Shown here one piece after another: positions 1 to 8,911 of a DNA stretch of 24,763 bases. The first letter of the stretch is position 1. Every line of letters begins with the position of its first letter. Location of the stretch: the NCBI GenBank assembly GCA_964442785.1, contig CAYTZW010000018.1, positions 1 through 24,763 on the forward strand, read 5' to 3'. The stretch comes from SIG223 sp964442785 (GTDB lineage: Bacteria > Bacillota_I > Bacilli_A > RFN20 > DUOF01). The translations under genes were made by a program, and so were the position numbers. Under the pieces are notes generated by a model. It ran no database searches and was not told the DNA's origin. It saw only the letters and a program-made list of their open reading frames with translations.

Positions 1-1
1 A

Positions 2-30
2 TTTACAAAAAGTTAATTTGCGAATATACT
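2..30 (+). promoter_or_regulatory. Sigma-A-type promoter of the lipoprotein gene
   Basis: A -35 box TTTACA (2-7) and a -10 box TATACT (25-30) are separated by exactly 17 bp. They lie 26 bp upstream of the chosen start codon at 57. The gene therefore appears to start its own transcript. Confidence 0.6.
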
Positions 31-56
31 ATAAGTAATTTATGGGAGGAAAAAAT

Positions 57-1541
57 ATGGGTAGTAAATTAAAAAAACTATTAATGGGTCTTGTCTTAAT
101 TCCTAGTTTAACTTTGACTGCAGCTTGTGGAAAAGATGATGACGGAAATGAAGGTTCAGCTGGTAATGCTAAAGCTTACTCAACATTACAAACTTTAAGT
201 AATGAAATGTTAGATGAAAGTAAAGTTATTGCATTCGATGTTACAAGTGAAGAAAGCATGACTGTTGATTTTGGAGATACTTCTAAATATAGTGCTACAG
301 TTCAAGCAGCTCTTGCAATAGTTGCAGCAGGATATACTCAAGAAGAACCAATAATTGAAAAAGAACAATATGGATTTGATTTTACAAATGGAGTAGGTTA
401 TGGCCTAACCTATGGTGATGCACAAAAAAGTTATGTTGATGACGGATATTACATTATTAAAAATGGAGATAATTACATTTTATATGAAACATATTATGAT
501 AGTTATTTAGAAGAAAATGATAATTCAGCACATTATGTTAGTAAAGATCATTTGAAAGCAGAATATTATGAAGATTTAATGGAATATTTATTCTTATTAG
601 ATTTAGTTGCTGATAATGAACAATTAGCTGATTTGAAAGCAGCTATTTCAGAATATTTTGGTGAAGAAATGGAAATGGAAGAAACAGCTTTCACTATTTC
701 TAAATTTAAGATAACTAAAAGTAAAGGAGTTAGTAAATTAGAATTTGTAGCTAGTGCTAACATTTATGCAGACTTTTTAGCAGAAGATGATGCAACTGAA
801 GATGAAGAACCTATGATGACTATGACTATTGGTTTAAGTATTAGTTTTGATTCTGAAAAGATTATTGAAATTGTTACTGAAGTAAGTGTTGCAGTGTCTA
901 TGGAGTACCCACTTAGTGAAATTGACCCTTCATTGACTGATAAAATAAGTATGAATGTTGCTGAAAATGTAAAAATGACTATTGATAATTTCTCAACAAC
1001 TTTAGATAGTTCTATTATGGAAGCAGATTATAGTTCCTTTGTAACTGGCACAATAAAAAAACAAAGTTCAAATGTTAATTATTATATAGACGGCAAGGAA
1101 GTAAGATATTATGAAGGTAGATTCCAAGATGCTTTAACATTATTAACAAGTGGTGCTGAAGAATTAGGTGATTATGCTCACGCAATTATTACTTCTTGGT
1201 ATTTAGATGAAGAATGTACAATTCCTGCAACAAATATTACAGCTTTTTCTTCATATGATATTGATTTATATGGAAAAATAACTGGAGTTAATGAAGGTTA
1301 TGTTTTATTTAGAAGTAAACAAACAGCACAATATTCTGACGGCGATACCCAAACATTTGTTGGCCACGATTTTATTGATATTAGCTATACAACAACAATG
1401 ACAGTTGCTCAGTTGAAAGACTCATATCGTCCAAAGATTGCATCAAATATTAAAGTAAATGGAGAAGCTGTTGCAGATGATTATGTATTCAATTTTGTAG
1501 GTGGAACTATTTATGAAATTGAATTTGATTACACATATTAA
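57..1541 (+). CDS. Predicted secreted lipoprotein, function unknown, with InlB B-repeat-like segment
   Basis: The start is placed at ATG 57 because GGGAGGA (44-50) is an ideal ribosome site for it; an upstream in-frame ATG at 42 overlaps that site. The 494-residue product begins with a basic stretch, a hydrophobic core and a lipobox TAAC with the lipidated Cys at residue 24. A Gly/Asp/Asn-rich linker follows, so the protein is probably anchored on the outer face of the membrane. Most of the body is acidic and low in distinctive motifs. Around residues 380-408 there is a segment starting SWYLDEECTIPA and ending IDLYGKI, which resembles the InlB B-repeat (Listeria-Bacteroides) beta-grasp repeat, normally found on surface proteins. 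It is followed by a terminator and has its own promoter, so it is likely monocistronic. Surface lipoprotein is well supported; ligand or role is unknown. Confidence 0.75.
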   Translation: MGSKLKKLLMGLVLIPSLTLTAACGKDDDGNEGSAGNAKAYSTLQTLSNEMLDESKVIAFDVTSEESMTVDFGDTSKYSATVQAALAIVAAGYTQEEPIIEKEQYGFDFTNGVGYGLTYGDAQKSYVDDGYYIIKNGDNYILYETYYDSYLEENDNSAHYVSKDHLKAEYYEDLMEYLFLLDLVADNEQLADLKAAISEYFGEEMEMEETAFTISKFKITKSKGVSKLEFVASANIYADFLAEDDATEDEEPMMTMTIGLSISFDSEKIIEIVTEVSVAVSMEYPLSEIDPSLTDKISMNVAENVKMTIDNFSTTLDSSIMEADYSSFVTGTIKKQSSNVNYYIDGKEVRYYEGRFQDALTLLTSGAEELGDYAHAIITSWYLDEECTIPATNITAFSSYDIDLYGKITGVNEGYVLFRSKQTAQYSDGDTQTFVGHDFIDISYTTTMTVAQLKDSYRPKIASNIKVNGEAVADDYVFNFVGGTIYEIEFDYTY

Positions 1542-1561
1542 TATCTAAAAATCAACTTTAA

Positions 1562-1600
1562 AAGGAATGGTAAGGTATTTATCATTCTTTTTATTTTGAG
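1562..1600 (+). repeat. 39-bp direct repeat containing a terminator, copy 1
   Basis: This 39-bp stretch is identical to 2119-2157. It comprises the terminator hairpin, the T-rich tail and a few flanking bases. The two copies follow two neighbouring genes. Confidence 0.85.
1565..1594 (+). terminator. Intrinsic terminator after the lipoprotein gene
   Basis: Stem GAATGGTAA / TTATCATTC (9 bp with one G-U in RNA) with a 5-nt loop is followed by TTTTTATTTT. It lies 23 bp after the lipoprotein stop codon. Confidence 0.8.
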
Positions 1601-1669
1601 TAAAAAATCCTAGAATGAAAAGGATTGTTTCTGATCCAAAAATTCAAAAGAAAGGAAGGAAAAATAAAA

Positions 1670-2047
1670 ATGGATAATATAAGTTATATTACGAATGAAT
1701 TAATAACTAAAGAAAAATTAGAAAAAATTTTAGAAATTGCAGGGTTAGAATATGAACTTGGTGGCTCTAAACCGTATGAAAATTTTTGGATAGCTGATAA
1801 AAATAAAAAAGCCATTTTAGTTGTTAGTATAAATGATGTAAATGATAATGGTGAATCTGAAACGGAAAAAGAAGCTTTAAGAGAATTTGAAAATGGTGAT
1901 GTTATATTACCGATTGTTAATGGTCATATTTTAGATGTTGAATATGCCGATTATGGTACACTGAGTAAATTGGAAATTGTCATTAAGAAATTATATCCTG
2001 AAGCATATTATTATGATGATAAGCAAAATCAATTCATTAAATTGTAG
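1670..2047 (+). CDS. Hypothetical protein, 125 residues
   Basis: The start is ATG 1670, served by AAAGGAAGGA (1651-1660); upstream in-frame TTG codons lack a ribosome site. I do not recognise the 125-residue product. It has no signal peptide or membrane segment, is acidic, and mixes predicted helix at the N-terminus with strand-rich stretches (KKAILVVSIND, GDVILPIVNGHILDVEYA), which suggests a small cytoplasmic alpha/beta fold. The C-terminus is Tyr/Asp-rich (EAYYYDDKQ). It stands alone between two copies of the same 39-bp terminator repeat, so it forms its own transcription unit. The matching terminators raise the possibility that the gene was inserted or duplicated with its flank. Confidence 0.65.
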   Translation: MDNISYITNELITKEKLEKILEIAGLEYELGGSKPYENFWIADKNKKAILVVSINDVNDNGESETEKEALREFENGDVILPIVNGHILDVEYADYGTLSKLEIVIKKLYPEAYYYDDKQNQFIKL

Positions 2048-2118
2048 ATATAGGAATAAGAATTATTTATGAAATGAATTATTTTTATACATTTAGTGAT
2101 TAATATTTTTGTCTACAT

Positions 2119-2157
2119 AAGGAATGGTAAGGTATTTATCATTCTTTTTATTTTGAG
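2119..2157 (+). repeat. 39-bp direct repeat containing a terminator, copy 2
   Basis: Identical over 39 bp to 1562-1600, at an offset of 557 bp. It contains the same GAATGGTAA / TTATCATTC hairpin and T-tract. Confidence 0.85.
2122..2151 (+). terminator. Intrinsic terminator after the 125-residue gene
   Basis: Same hairpin and T-tail as the terminator at 1565. It lies about 75 bp past the stop codon at 2047 and isolates this gene from the jet operon downstream. Confidence 0.75.
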
Positions 2158-2263
2158 AAAAAAAACATTATTTGCTTACAATTTGTCTTATTTAAAAAAA
2201 AATATTTAATTATTTATAATAATTATGGTAAAATTGTGATGAATAGATATAGGAGGTTTTGCT

Positions 2264-3673
2264 GTGGAATTATTTAATGTTATACCTAGCAATATGTTTT
2301 CAGTTTTCACCTCTAAAAATAAAGAAGTATATGCTTCTAGTTTATTGATACTAAGACAATTATTTAAGGAAGAAGTTATGATTGAAAAAGAAAAATTAAC
2401 ATCTTCTTTGATTAATAGTTTGGAACAACAATTATATAGTATTGATATGAGTGAAGAAAATGAAGTTGATGTTAATAAGATTGGTAAAGATGCTTTGTCT
2501 TTGGCTCGTTTTATTATTCGTAAATTTAAAGATACAGGTTGGATTGAAGTTGAATATGAAAATAAAACATCTTTTGTAGAACATATTACTTTACCACCTT
2601 ATACTATAAAGTTATTAAATACTTTACACGATATTGTGGAAGAAGAAACAAGAGAATATTCTACTTATATGTTTGCTATTTATTCTAATCTTAAGCAAGC
2701 TGATGAAGAAAAGGTGGATTATCGTTATACTTCTTTAATTAACGCTTATGATAAGACTTTGGAATTAGAAAATGAGTTGAAACTTTTATACCATAATTTG
2801 AGAAGAAAATTTAATCGTTTATCGGTTTTAAATAATATCAATGATATGTTAAGAGATCACTTTGATGAATATCAACAAAGGATTATTAATCAAATATATT
2901 TGCCTTTGAAAACTAAAGATTCTATTACAAGGTTTAAAGGAAGTGTCTTTGGAATTTTAAATAAATGGTTAAAAGATAAGGACATTATGGATCAAATTAG
3001 TAAGCAAGCAGGTAAGTATCATTATGAAGAAGATGAATTTAAAGCTAAACAAGAAGTTTTAATGAAAATGTATCATATTATTGATAAGATAAATGAACTT
3101 GAAGAATTGTTAGAAAAAATAGATATGAAGAATAATGATTATGTTTCTTCTACTGCGGATAAGATGAAATATTTATTAAATTCTGATAAGTCTATTAAAG
3201 GAAAATTGGTTAAAATCATTGAGAAGTTAGCGGTAGAACACGAATATGGTGGTTCTTCTTGTTTAGAAATTTGTAAAGATAAAATCAATTTTATTTACAA
3301 TGGTTATGTAACGGATAGGTCTTGTTTTACAAGAGCAAATCCTACTAAACTTGGAGATGCTGAGCCTATTGCCATTGATGTCTTTGATGATGATGTAGGT
3401 AGTGCTTTAGGTAATCAATTTATTTTGGATACTTTAAATCCTTATTCTACGGAAAAAGTATATGAATTTGTCGAAAATCAACTACAAGAAAAAGATAATA
3501 TCAAAAGTAAAGATTTAAGAATTGATAATATTCAAGATTTAGTAATGACTATTTTTGCAATGTTAAAAGGAGATTCTTCTCGTAGTTTTTACAAAGTAGA
3601 GTTATTTGATGGAATGGTTGATAATTGGGAATATCATATTCCTGATATGGAATTTAAAAGGAGGAAGAAATAA
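2264..3673 (+). CDS. jetA: JetA/MksF-like kleisin subunit of a Wadjet type II-like SMC complex
   Basis: The start is GTG 2264, seven bases after a perfect AGGAGG (2251-2256); weak TATAAT-like boxes lie just upstream. The 469-residue protein opens with a motif typical of the type II Wadjet JetA family (MELFNVIPSNMFSVFTSKNK, then YASSLLILRQLF) and continues as mostly helical, coiled sequence. In Wadjet/MksBEF complexes this subunit is the kleisin that bridges the heads of the JetC/MksB dimer and binds JetB; the complex extrudes DNA loops. The stop codon overlaps the start of the next gene by one base (TAATG), so translation is coupled. Family assignment rests on the N-terminal motif, size and the JetA-JetB-JetC gene order. 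A chromosomal MksF-type condensin subunit is the alternative reading. Confidence 0.75.
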   Translation: MELFNVIPSNMFSVFTSKNKEVYASSLLILRQLFKEEVMIEKEKLTSSLINSLEQQLYSIDMSEENEVDVNKIGKDALSLARFIIRKFKDTGWIEVEYENKTSFVEHITLPPYTIKLLNTLHDIVEEETREYSTYMFAIYSNLKQADEEKVDYRYTSLINAYDKTLELENELKLLYHNLRRKFNRLSVLNNINDMLRDHFDEYQQRIINQIYLPLKTKDSITRFKGSVFGILNKWLKDKDIMDQISKQAGKYHYEEDEFKAKQEVLMKMYHIIDKINELEELLEKIDMKNNDYVSSTADKMKYLLNSDKSIKGKLVKIIEKLAVEHEYGGSSCLEICKDKINFIYNGYVTDRSCFTRANPTKLGDAEPIAIDVFDDDVGSALGNQFILDTLNPYSTEKVYEFVENQLQEKDNIKSKDLRIDNIQDLVMTIFAMLKGDSSRSFYKVELFDGMVDNWEYHIPDMEFKRRKK

Positions 3674-4314
3674 TGCTAGATGAAGAAAAATATTATATGT
3701 TGACTGATTTAGAAAAAGAAAAATTTGCCAAAGTTGGTTCTTTTCTATTAGCTCATACTTTCTTAACTAGGGAAATATATGAAACTAAAGATAAATTAGG
3801 GAAAATTAATCCTGATTATCGTTTCATAGAAAAGTATTATGAAATGTTTGATAAGTATTTTGATATGTTTGGTTATACTTTGGAAAAAGATGATGTTTAT
3901 GGAATTATTCAAATAAATAATAAATATAATCATAATTTGGTTCGTTTGGATAAGTTTACGACTTTATTATTATTAACTTTAAGAATGATTTATGATGACG
4001 GTAGAAGTCAAAGTGCTTATTCTTCTAATAATGCTGTTTATACTTCTATTGGAGCAATTATTCAAAAAATGTTTGATTTAAAGATTATCACTAAAAAACC
4101 TACTATTAAAGAAATGTCAGAAGGTTTTAAAAATATCAATAGATATAATGTTATCTCTAAATTAGATAAAACTTTTGAAGATGTTACAAGTAACTTAGTT
4201 ATTATGCCTACTATTATAAAAGTAGTTAGTAATGAAAAAATAAATGCTATTTTTGCGATGGTTTTTGACAATGAGTTAGGAACTGAAAGTGAAACAATTA
4301 GTGAAGGGAATTAG
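3673..4314 (+). CDS. jetB: JetB/MksE-like KITE subunit of the SMC complex
   Basis: A 213-residue protein starting at the ATG that overlaps the jetA stop. Its size, position and text (a first helix-rich half, then a segment ending LRLDKFTTLLLLTLRMIYDD-like around residues 95-118) fit the small JetB/MksE subunit with tandem winged-helix (KITE) domains. In the type II group this corresponds to the DUF6063-type protein. It is expected to dimerise, bind the kleisin JetA and touch DNA. It ends 10 bp before jetC, with GGTGAT near its stop acting as the jetC ribosome site. Function comes mainly from gene order and general family resemblance; no catalytic residues are expected. Confidence 0.7.
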   Translation: MLDEEKYYMLTDLEKEKFAKVGSFLLAHTFLTREIYETKDKLGKINPDYRFIEKYYEMFDKYFDMFGYTLEKDDVYGIIQINNKYNHNLVRLDKFTTLLLLTLRMIYDDGRSQSAYSSNNAVYTSIGAIIQKMFDLKIITKKPTIKEMSEGFKNINRYNVISKLDKTFEDVTSNLVIMPTIIKVVSNEKINAIFAMVFDNELGTESETISEGN

Positions 4315-4324
4315 GTGATATTGA

Positions 4325-7300
4325 ATGAAAAAAATGGAAAAAGTAACCTTGATAAACTGGCACTATGTTTCTTATGAAACAATGGAACTTAAAGATGTTA
4401 ATTTCTTAACAGGTAAAAATGGTTCTGGTAAAACAACTATTATCGATGCTTTTCAAATTTTGTTATTAGCCGATACAACAGGACACTATTTTAATAAGTC
4501 AGCTTCTGATAAATCTAGTCGTACTTTAAAAGGCTATTTAAGATGCGAAATCGGTGATGGCGAACAAGGTGTTCAATATTTAAGAAATGGTCGTTTTACT
4601 ACTTATGTTGTCGCTGTTATCAATGATGATAAAATAAATAAAAAATTCACTATTGGAGCAGGTTTTGATACTTATGAAACTGGAGATTATGACACTCGTT
4701 TCTTTATTTGCGATGGTGTTGTTGAAAAAGAGGATTTGTTAAATAAAAACATTGCGGTTTCTACTAAGGAATTAAAATTAAAATTAATGGAAAAATTTGG
4801 CAAAGAAGCTGTTAATTTCTATGAAACAAATGTTTCTTATAAAGAAGCCTTAAAGATAAAACTTGGAAACTTAAATAATAATTTCTTTACCTTATTTAAA
4901 AAGTCAGTTCCTTTTGCTCCTATTTCCGATATTGAAAAATTTATTACCGAATATATTTGTGATGTTAAATATCAAATAGATATTTCTTCAATGCAAGAAA
5001 ATATTAGAGCCTATAAACAATTAGAACTTGAAGCTGATATTATCGCTAAAAGAGTGGAAATATTAAAAAATATTGAAGATGCTTATAATGATTGGCATAA
5101 TGATGAAACGAAGTTAAGAATTCAAAAATATATGCTAAATAGGTTAGATTTAATGGTTAAAGAAAAACAAATTAATGTTTTTAAAGAACAAATTGAATCT
5201 AATGATGATGATATTGCTTATTCAAAAACTTTAATTCAAAAAAATGCTGCTGAAATTGCTTCTTTAAGTGTTGAAAAAGAAAAATTGTTGGAAGAAAAAT
5301 TTTCCAGTGATGCTTTTAAACAAAAAGCTTCTTTAGAACAACAAGAAGAACAATTAAGAAAACAAATTGAGAGTTTAGATTATAAAGTTGATAACTTGAA
5401 AGATAGTTTTACTTCTTATTATGCAGGTTGGAATAATGTTTTAAAAAGCATTAATAATTATCAAGATAAAGATGATTCTTTTAAAGATGTTAAGGATTTA
5501 GCGAGAAAAATCTCGATGAATATTGATTTATTTAATATTAATAGTAATGACCTTCCTTCTATTGAAAGAAAAGATTATGTTTCTTTACAAACTTCTTTAA
5601 GTGAATTTAAAAATATTTGTTCTGGTGTGGCTAGAGAATGTGAAAGAGAAGGAAAAGAGCAACATCGTACTCGAGAAAACTTATTTAATGTCATCAATTC
5701 TTTAAATAAAGGTGTTAAAGTTTATGATGCTCGACTTTTAAAACTAAGAGAATTAATTAAACAAGCTTTGTTTGATAAATACCATAAAGACATTGAAGTT
5801 TCTATTTTGGCGGATATGATTGAAATCAAAAATAGAAGGTGGGCTAATGTTATTGAAGGTTATTTAAGTAGCCAAAAATTCTATTTGTTTGTCGAACCTG
5901 CTTATGTTAATGATGCTATTGCTATTTATGATAAAGTTAAATTTGAATACAATTTATTTGATTTTGGTATTGTTGATACGGCAAAGATTATGGAATCTAA
6001 ACACGATACTTATAAAAATGCTTTATCTGAAGAAATTACAACCGACAATAAATATGCTCGTGCTTTTATAGATATGACTATTGGTAGTTTAATTAAATGT
6101 GATCGAGTTGAAGATTTAAGAAAATATAATCGTTCGATTACGGATAGTGGTATGTTATATCAAGGATATGTAGCAAGACAAATTAATAAAGATAGGTGGC
6201 GTAATCCTTTTATTGGTAATAATGCATTGAAATCTCAAATTGATTTGGCTAAAGCTCAAATTAAAGAATGTGAAGATATAATGTTCTCTTTAAAAGAAAA
6301 ATTGGTTATGTTAAATATTGTTTCTAACCTTGAAAATATTAATAATTATCAAATTGAAAGTTTGGTAACTATTAGTCAAGAAGTTAAAGATTTACCAATG
6401 TTAAAGGAACAACATTCGATTTTATTAAATGCTATAGATTCTATTGATTCTAGTTATATTTTAGTTTTAAATAATAAACTTGAAACGGTTACTAAAAAAT
6501 TGGAATTATTAAATAATGATAAAGAAGATATAATTTCTAATATTTCAAAACTTGAAACTGATAATGAAAGAATTAAAGAAGAATTGTTACCAGGTCAAGA
6601 AAGAATTATCGAAGATGCTAAAAATAAAATAAATGCTTCATTTACTAAGGATTGGATAAATGAAGTTGGAGAACCAACTTTTATTGCTGAAATTTCTACT
6701 AAACAAGATATTGACCGTTTGTTTAAGGTTTATCAAAGCGAAATTGCTTCTTTGGACAATGGATTATCCAGAAAATTCAACAAAGTTGTTAATTTAAGAA
6801 GTTCTTATGTTACTACTTATAAATTAGGATATGATGTTAATGATATTTCTAATAAGGCTTTTAGTGATGAATATAATGAATTTTCTACTAATTTATTAGC
6901 AAGTTATAAAGAAAAAATTATTAAAGCAAAAGAAAATGCTTTAATTCAATTTAAAAATGATTTCTTGTCTAAATTAAAAGGTAATTTTGATACCGTTAAA
7001 CTTCAAATTGAAAAATTGAATGAAGCTTTAGAGGATTCTACTTTTGGTAATGACTCTTATCACTTTGTAGTTAACCCTCGTCCTGAATATCGTGAGTATT
7101 ATGATATGATTAATGACCCAATGCTAGTGGAAGGTGTTACTTTATTTGATGATGCTTTCAATGAAGTATATGGAGAAACTGTTGAGAATTTATTTAGACA
7201 AATAACTTATGTTGATGATGAGTTAAGTGGCAATATGAAAGGCGAAATTGCTAAGAATATTGATAAGTATACTGATTATCGTACATATTTAAAATTTGAC

Positions 7301-7669
7301 CTTATTGTTAAAGATGAAGCAGGAAGAAAACAATTCTTATCAAAGACTTTACTTAAAAAGTCCGGAGGAGAAACCCAAACTCCTTTCTACATTTCTATTT
7401 TGGCTTCCTTTGCTCAACTATATCGTGTTAGTGAGAAAAATGCTAATGACCCTGGTACGATAAGACTTATTATCTTTGATGAGGCTTTCTCTAAAATGGA
7501 TAGTGAAAGAATTCAAGAAAGTGTTAAGTTGTTAAGACATTATGGATTACAAGCTATTTTATCCGCACCACCTGAGAAAATGGCGGATATCGTTCCTCTT
7601 GTTGACCAAACATTATGTGTTATTAGAGATTCTAACAAAGCTTTAATAAGAGGTTATAACAAAATATAG
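4325..7669 (+). CDS. jetC: JetC/MksB-like SMC ATPase
   Basis: The 1114-residue protein has the split ABC ATPase of SMC/MukB-type motors. Walker A is GKNGSGKTT at residues 30-38. The signature SGGETQT is at 1013-1019, and the Walker B end IIFDE places Asp1052 and Glu1053. Between the two halves lie long Glu/Lys/Leu/Ile-rich coiled coils (roughly 230-360 and 640-870) around a central, more globular hinge-like region (about 440-640). The ATPase would power DNA loop extrusion with JetA and JetB. All ATPase residues are present, so the motor looks active. The gene ends inside a terminator stem, and the next gene is rsmE: there is no JetD (topoisomerase VI-like nuclease) downstream, unlike complete Wadjet loci, so plasmid cleavage cannot be assumed. 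Confidence 0.85.
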   Translation: MKKMEKVTLINWHYVSYETMELKDVNFLTGKNGSGKTTIIDAFQILLLADTTGHYFNKSASDKSSRTLKGYLRCEIGDGEQGVQYLRNGRFTTYVVAVINDDKINKKFTIGAGFDTYETGDYDTRFFICDGVVEKEDLLNKNIAVSTKELKLKLMEKFGKEAVNFYETNVSYKEALKIKLGNLNNNFFTLFKKSVPFAPISDIEKFITEYICDVKYQIDISSMQENIRAYKQLELEADIIAKRVEILKNIEDAYNDWHNDETKLRIQKYMLNRLDLMVKEKQINVFKEQIESNDDDIAYSKTLIQKNAAEIASLSVEKEKLLEEKFSSDAFKQKASLEQQEEQLRKQIESLDYKVDNLKDSFTSYYAGWNNVLKSINNYQDKDDSFKDVKDLARKISMNIDLFNINSNDLPSIERKDYVSLQTSLSEFKNICSGVARECEREGKEQHRTRENLFNVINSLNKGVKVYDARLLKLRELIKQALFDKYHKDIEVSILADMIEIKNRRWANVIEGYLSSQKFYLFVEPAYVNDAIAIYDKVKFEYNLFDFGIVDTAKIMESKHDTYKNALSEEITTDNKYARAFIDMTIGSLIKCDRVEDLRKYNRSITDSGMLYQGYVARQINKDRWRNPFIGNNALKSQIDLAKAQIKECEDIMFSLKEKLVMLNIVSNLENINNYQIESLVTISQEVKDLPMLKEQHSILLNAIDSIDSSYILVLNNKLETVTKKLELLNNDKEDIISNISKLETDNERIKEELLPGQERIIEDAKNKINASFTKDWINEVGEPTFIAEISTKQDIDRLFKVYQSEIASLDNGLSRKFNKVVNLRSSYVTTYKLGYDVNDISNKAFSDEYNEFSTNLLASYKEKIIKAKENALIQFKNDFLSKLKGNFDTVKLQIEKLNEALEDSTFGNDSYHFVVNPRPEYREYYDMINDPMLVEGVTLFDDAFNEVYGETVENLFRQITYVDDELSGNMKGEIAKNIDKYTDYRTYLKFDLIVKDEAGRKQFLSKTLLKKSGGETQTPFYISILASFAQLYRVSEKNANDPGTIRLIIFDEAFSKMDSERIQESVKLLRHYGLQAILSAPPEKMADIVPLVDQTLCVIRDSNKALIRGYNKI

Positions 7670-7695
7670 AATATTCCTTTGTGAATATTCTTTTT
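7669..7695 (+). terminator. Intrinsic terminator of the jetABC operon
   Basis: Stem GAATATTC (7669-7676) pairs with GAATATTC (7683-7690) and is followed by TTTTT. The hairpin begins at the last base of the jetC stop codon, closing the operon before rsmE. Confidence 0.8.
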
Positions 7696-7709
7696 ATCTA
7701 GGAGGATTT

Positions 7710-8414
7710 ATGCAATATTATTTTGTAGATAAAAGAAATGATAGATTTGTTTTGCAAGAGAGTGATGTTCATCATATTTTACACGTTTTAAGGGCTAAAA
7801 CAGGGGATAAAGTGGTATTTTGCAATGATGATAAGCAATATCTTGTTTCACTAGTAATTGAACCCAAAAAAGTTGATTATTCATTGATAGAACAATTAAA
7901 GGATAAAAGAGAATTAAATGTTGATTTGACTTTAATAGTAGGTTTACCTCGACTTGAAAAGTTTGAATGGATAATTCAAAAAGCTACGGAACTTGGAGTA
8001 ACTAGAATTGTACCTTTTATTTCTAAAAGGTCGATTATTAAATTAGATGAAAAAAGAGAAAATAGCAAAATTGAAAGGTGGAAAAGTATTGCTAAAGAAG
8101 CCGCAGAACAATCAAGAAGGTGTCGTATTCCTAAAATAGAAAAAGTTATTTTGGAAAAAGAAATAAAAAATTATTTATCGAAAACAAATATTTTGGCTTA
8201 TGAAGAAAGTAAGGAATATACGCTTTTAGATAAAATTAAGGGAGAAAAAGAGAGCCTAACTTTGCTTGTAGGCCCTGAAGGTGGATTTGATAAAAGTGAA
8301 GTTGATTATTTCTTGTCTTTAGGTTTTTCTTCGGTTAGTTTAGGTAATCGAATATTAAGATGTGAAACGGCAGCGATATTCTTAACAGGTTTAGTATCAG
8401 TTTACCACAATTAA
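7710..8414 (+). CDS. rsmE: 16S rRNA (uracil1498-N3)-methyltransferase RsmE
   Basis: RsmE uses S-adenosylmethionine to methylate N3 of U1498 in 16S rRNA of the 30S subunit. The 234-residue length is typical. An N-terminal PUA-like domain (VHHILHVLRAKTGDKVVF) precedes a SPOUT methyltransferase domain with the conserved loops GLPRLEKFEWIIQKATELGV, GPEGG (residues 188-192) and LGNRILRCETA near the C-terminus, which form the knotted cofactor site. The start has GGAGG seven bases upstream. In Firmicutes rsmE usually follows dnaJ-prmA and precedes mtaB; here jetABC sits on the upstream side. A terminator follows directly. Confidence 0.95.
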   Translation: MQYYFVDKRNDRFVLQESDVHHILHVLRAKTGDKVVFCNDDKQYLVSLVIEPKKVDYSLIEQLKDKRELNVDLTLIVGLPRLEKFEWIIQKATELGVTRIVPFISKRSIIKLDEKRENSKIERWKSIAKEAAEQSRRCRIPKIEKVILEKEIKNYLSKTNILAYEESKEYTLLDKIKGEKESLTLLVGPEGGFDKSEVDYFLSLGFSSVSLGNRILRCETAAIFLTGLVSVYHN

Positions 8415-8441
8415 GGCAATTCTTGATGAATTGCTTTTTTT
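8413..8441 (+). terminator. Intrinsic terminator after rsmE
   Basis: Stem GCAATTC (8416-8422) / GAATTGC (8428-8434) with a 5-nt loop is followed by seven T residues. Confidence 0.85.
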
Positions 8442-8476
8442 CTTATGATATGATTTGAGGCAAAAGAGGTGGACTT

Positions 8477-8866
8477 ATGGCATCAAAATATGGAAATTCT
8501 TTATGTATGTGTAAAGAAGATAGGAAAAAAGCATATCAATTATTAACATCAAAAATGTTACAAATAAAAGAATTTAAAGGCATTAATGAAAATGTCATCT
8601 ATTTACTAGCAGAAGAATTTATTTCTTCAATAAATATCTATTTATCTAATAATAATTTTAATCAAGAAGAATACTTAACTTTAATGAATAAAACCGTTGT
8701 TGATACCTTTTATAAAAGAAGAATTGCTTACCATGAAAGTTTAATTAAAGAAATATCTTCCCTGTCCATAATGGTTTATTATAATTGCTTAAGAGAAAAT
8801 CAAAATTATAACATTAATTTAGAATCCAAAGCAGGAAATAACATTATTGAATTTATCAAAAAATAA
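8477..8866 (+). CDS. Hypothetical protein, 129 residues
   Basis: ATG 8477 follows GAGGTGGA with good spacing. I do not recognise the 129-residue product. It has no signal peptide or convincing membrane helix, and is rich in Asn, Ile, Lys and Tyr. The pattern suggests an all-helical cytoplasmic protein: amphipathic stretches at about 15-30, 38-55, 60-80 and 85-107, ending in a polar tail. A Cys-rich N-terminus (LCMCKED, Cys10 and Cys12) is the only distinctive feature. It lies between the rsmE terminator and a hairpin ahead of mtaB, so it is probably its own unit in the rsmE-mtaB gap, where a gene is not usual. Confidence 0.6.
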   Translation: MASKYGNSLCMCKEDRKKAYQLLTSKMLQIKEFKGINENVIYLLAEEFISSINIYLSNNNFNQEEYLTLMNKTVVDTFYKRRIAYHESLIKEISSLSIMVYYNCLRENQNYNINLESKAGNNIIEFIKK

Positions 8867-8888
8867 CTAGCAAAAGTAGGTAACATTT

Positions 8889-8911
8889 ACTAACTTATTG
8901 TTAGTTTTTTT
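8889..8911 (+). terminator. Short intrinsic terminator after the 129-residue gene
   Basis: Stem ACTAAC (8889-8894) / GTTAGT (8900-8905) with a 5-nt loop runs into a T-tract to 8911. Confidence 0.65.

Noticed and set aside
42..56. Upstream ATG as start of the lipoprotein
   Set aside because: It overlaps the GGGAGG that forms the ribosome site of ATG 57, and adds five residues without a ribosome site of its own.
1606..1637. Alternative hairpins AATCCT/AGGATT and GGAT/ATCC in the leader of the 125-residue gene, resembling a switch
   Set aside because: Stems are only 4-6 bp in very A/T-rich DNA and no known riboswitch core is visible.
5889..6071. Leu/Met-rich ORF in another frame inside jetC
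   Set aside because: It is a composition shadow of the jetC coding frame with no ribosome site.
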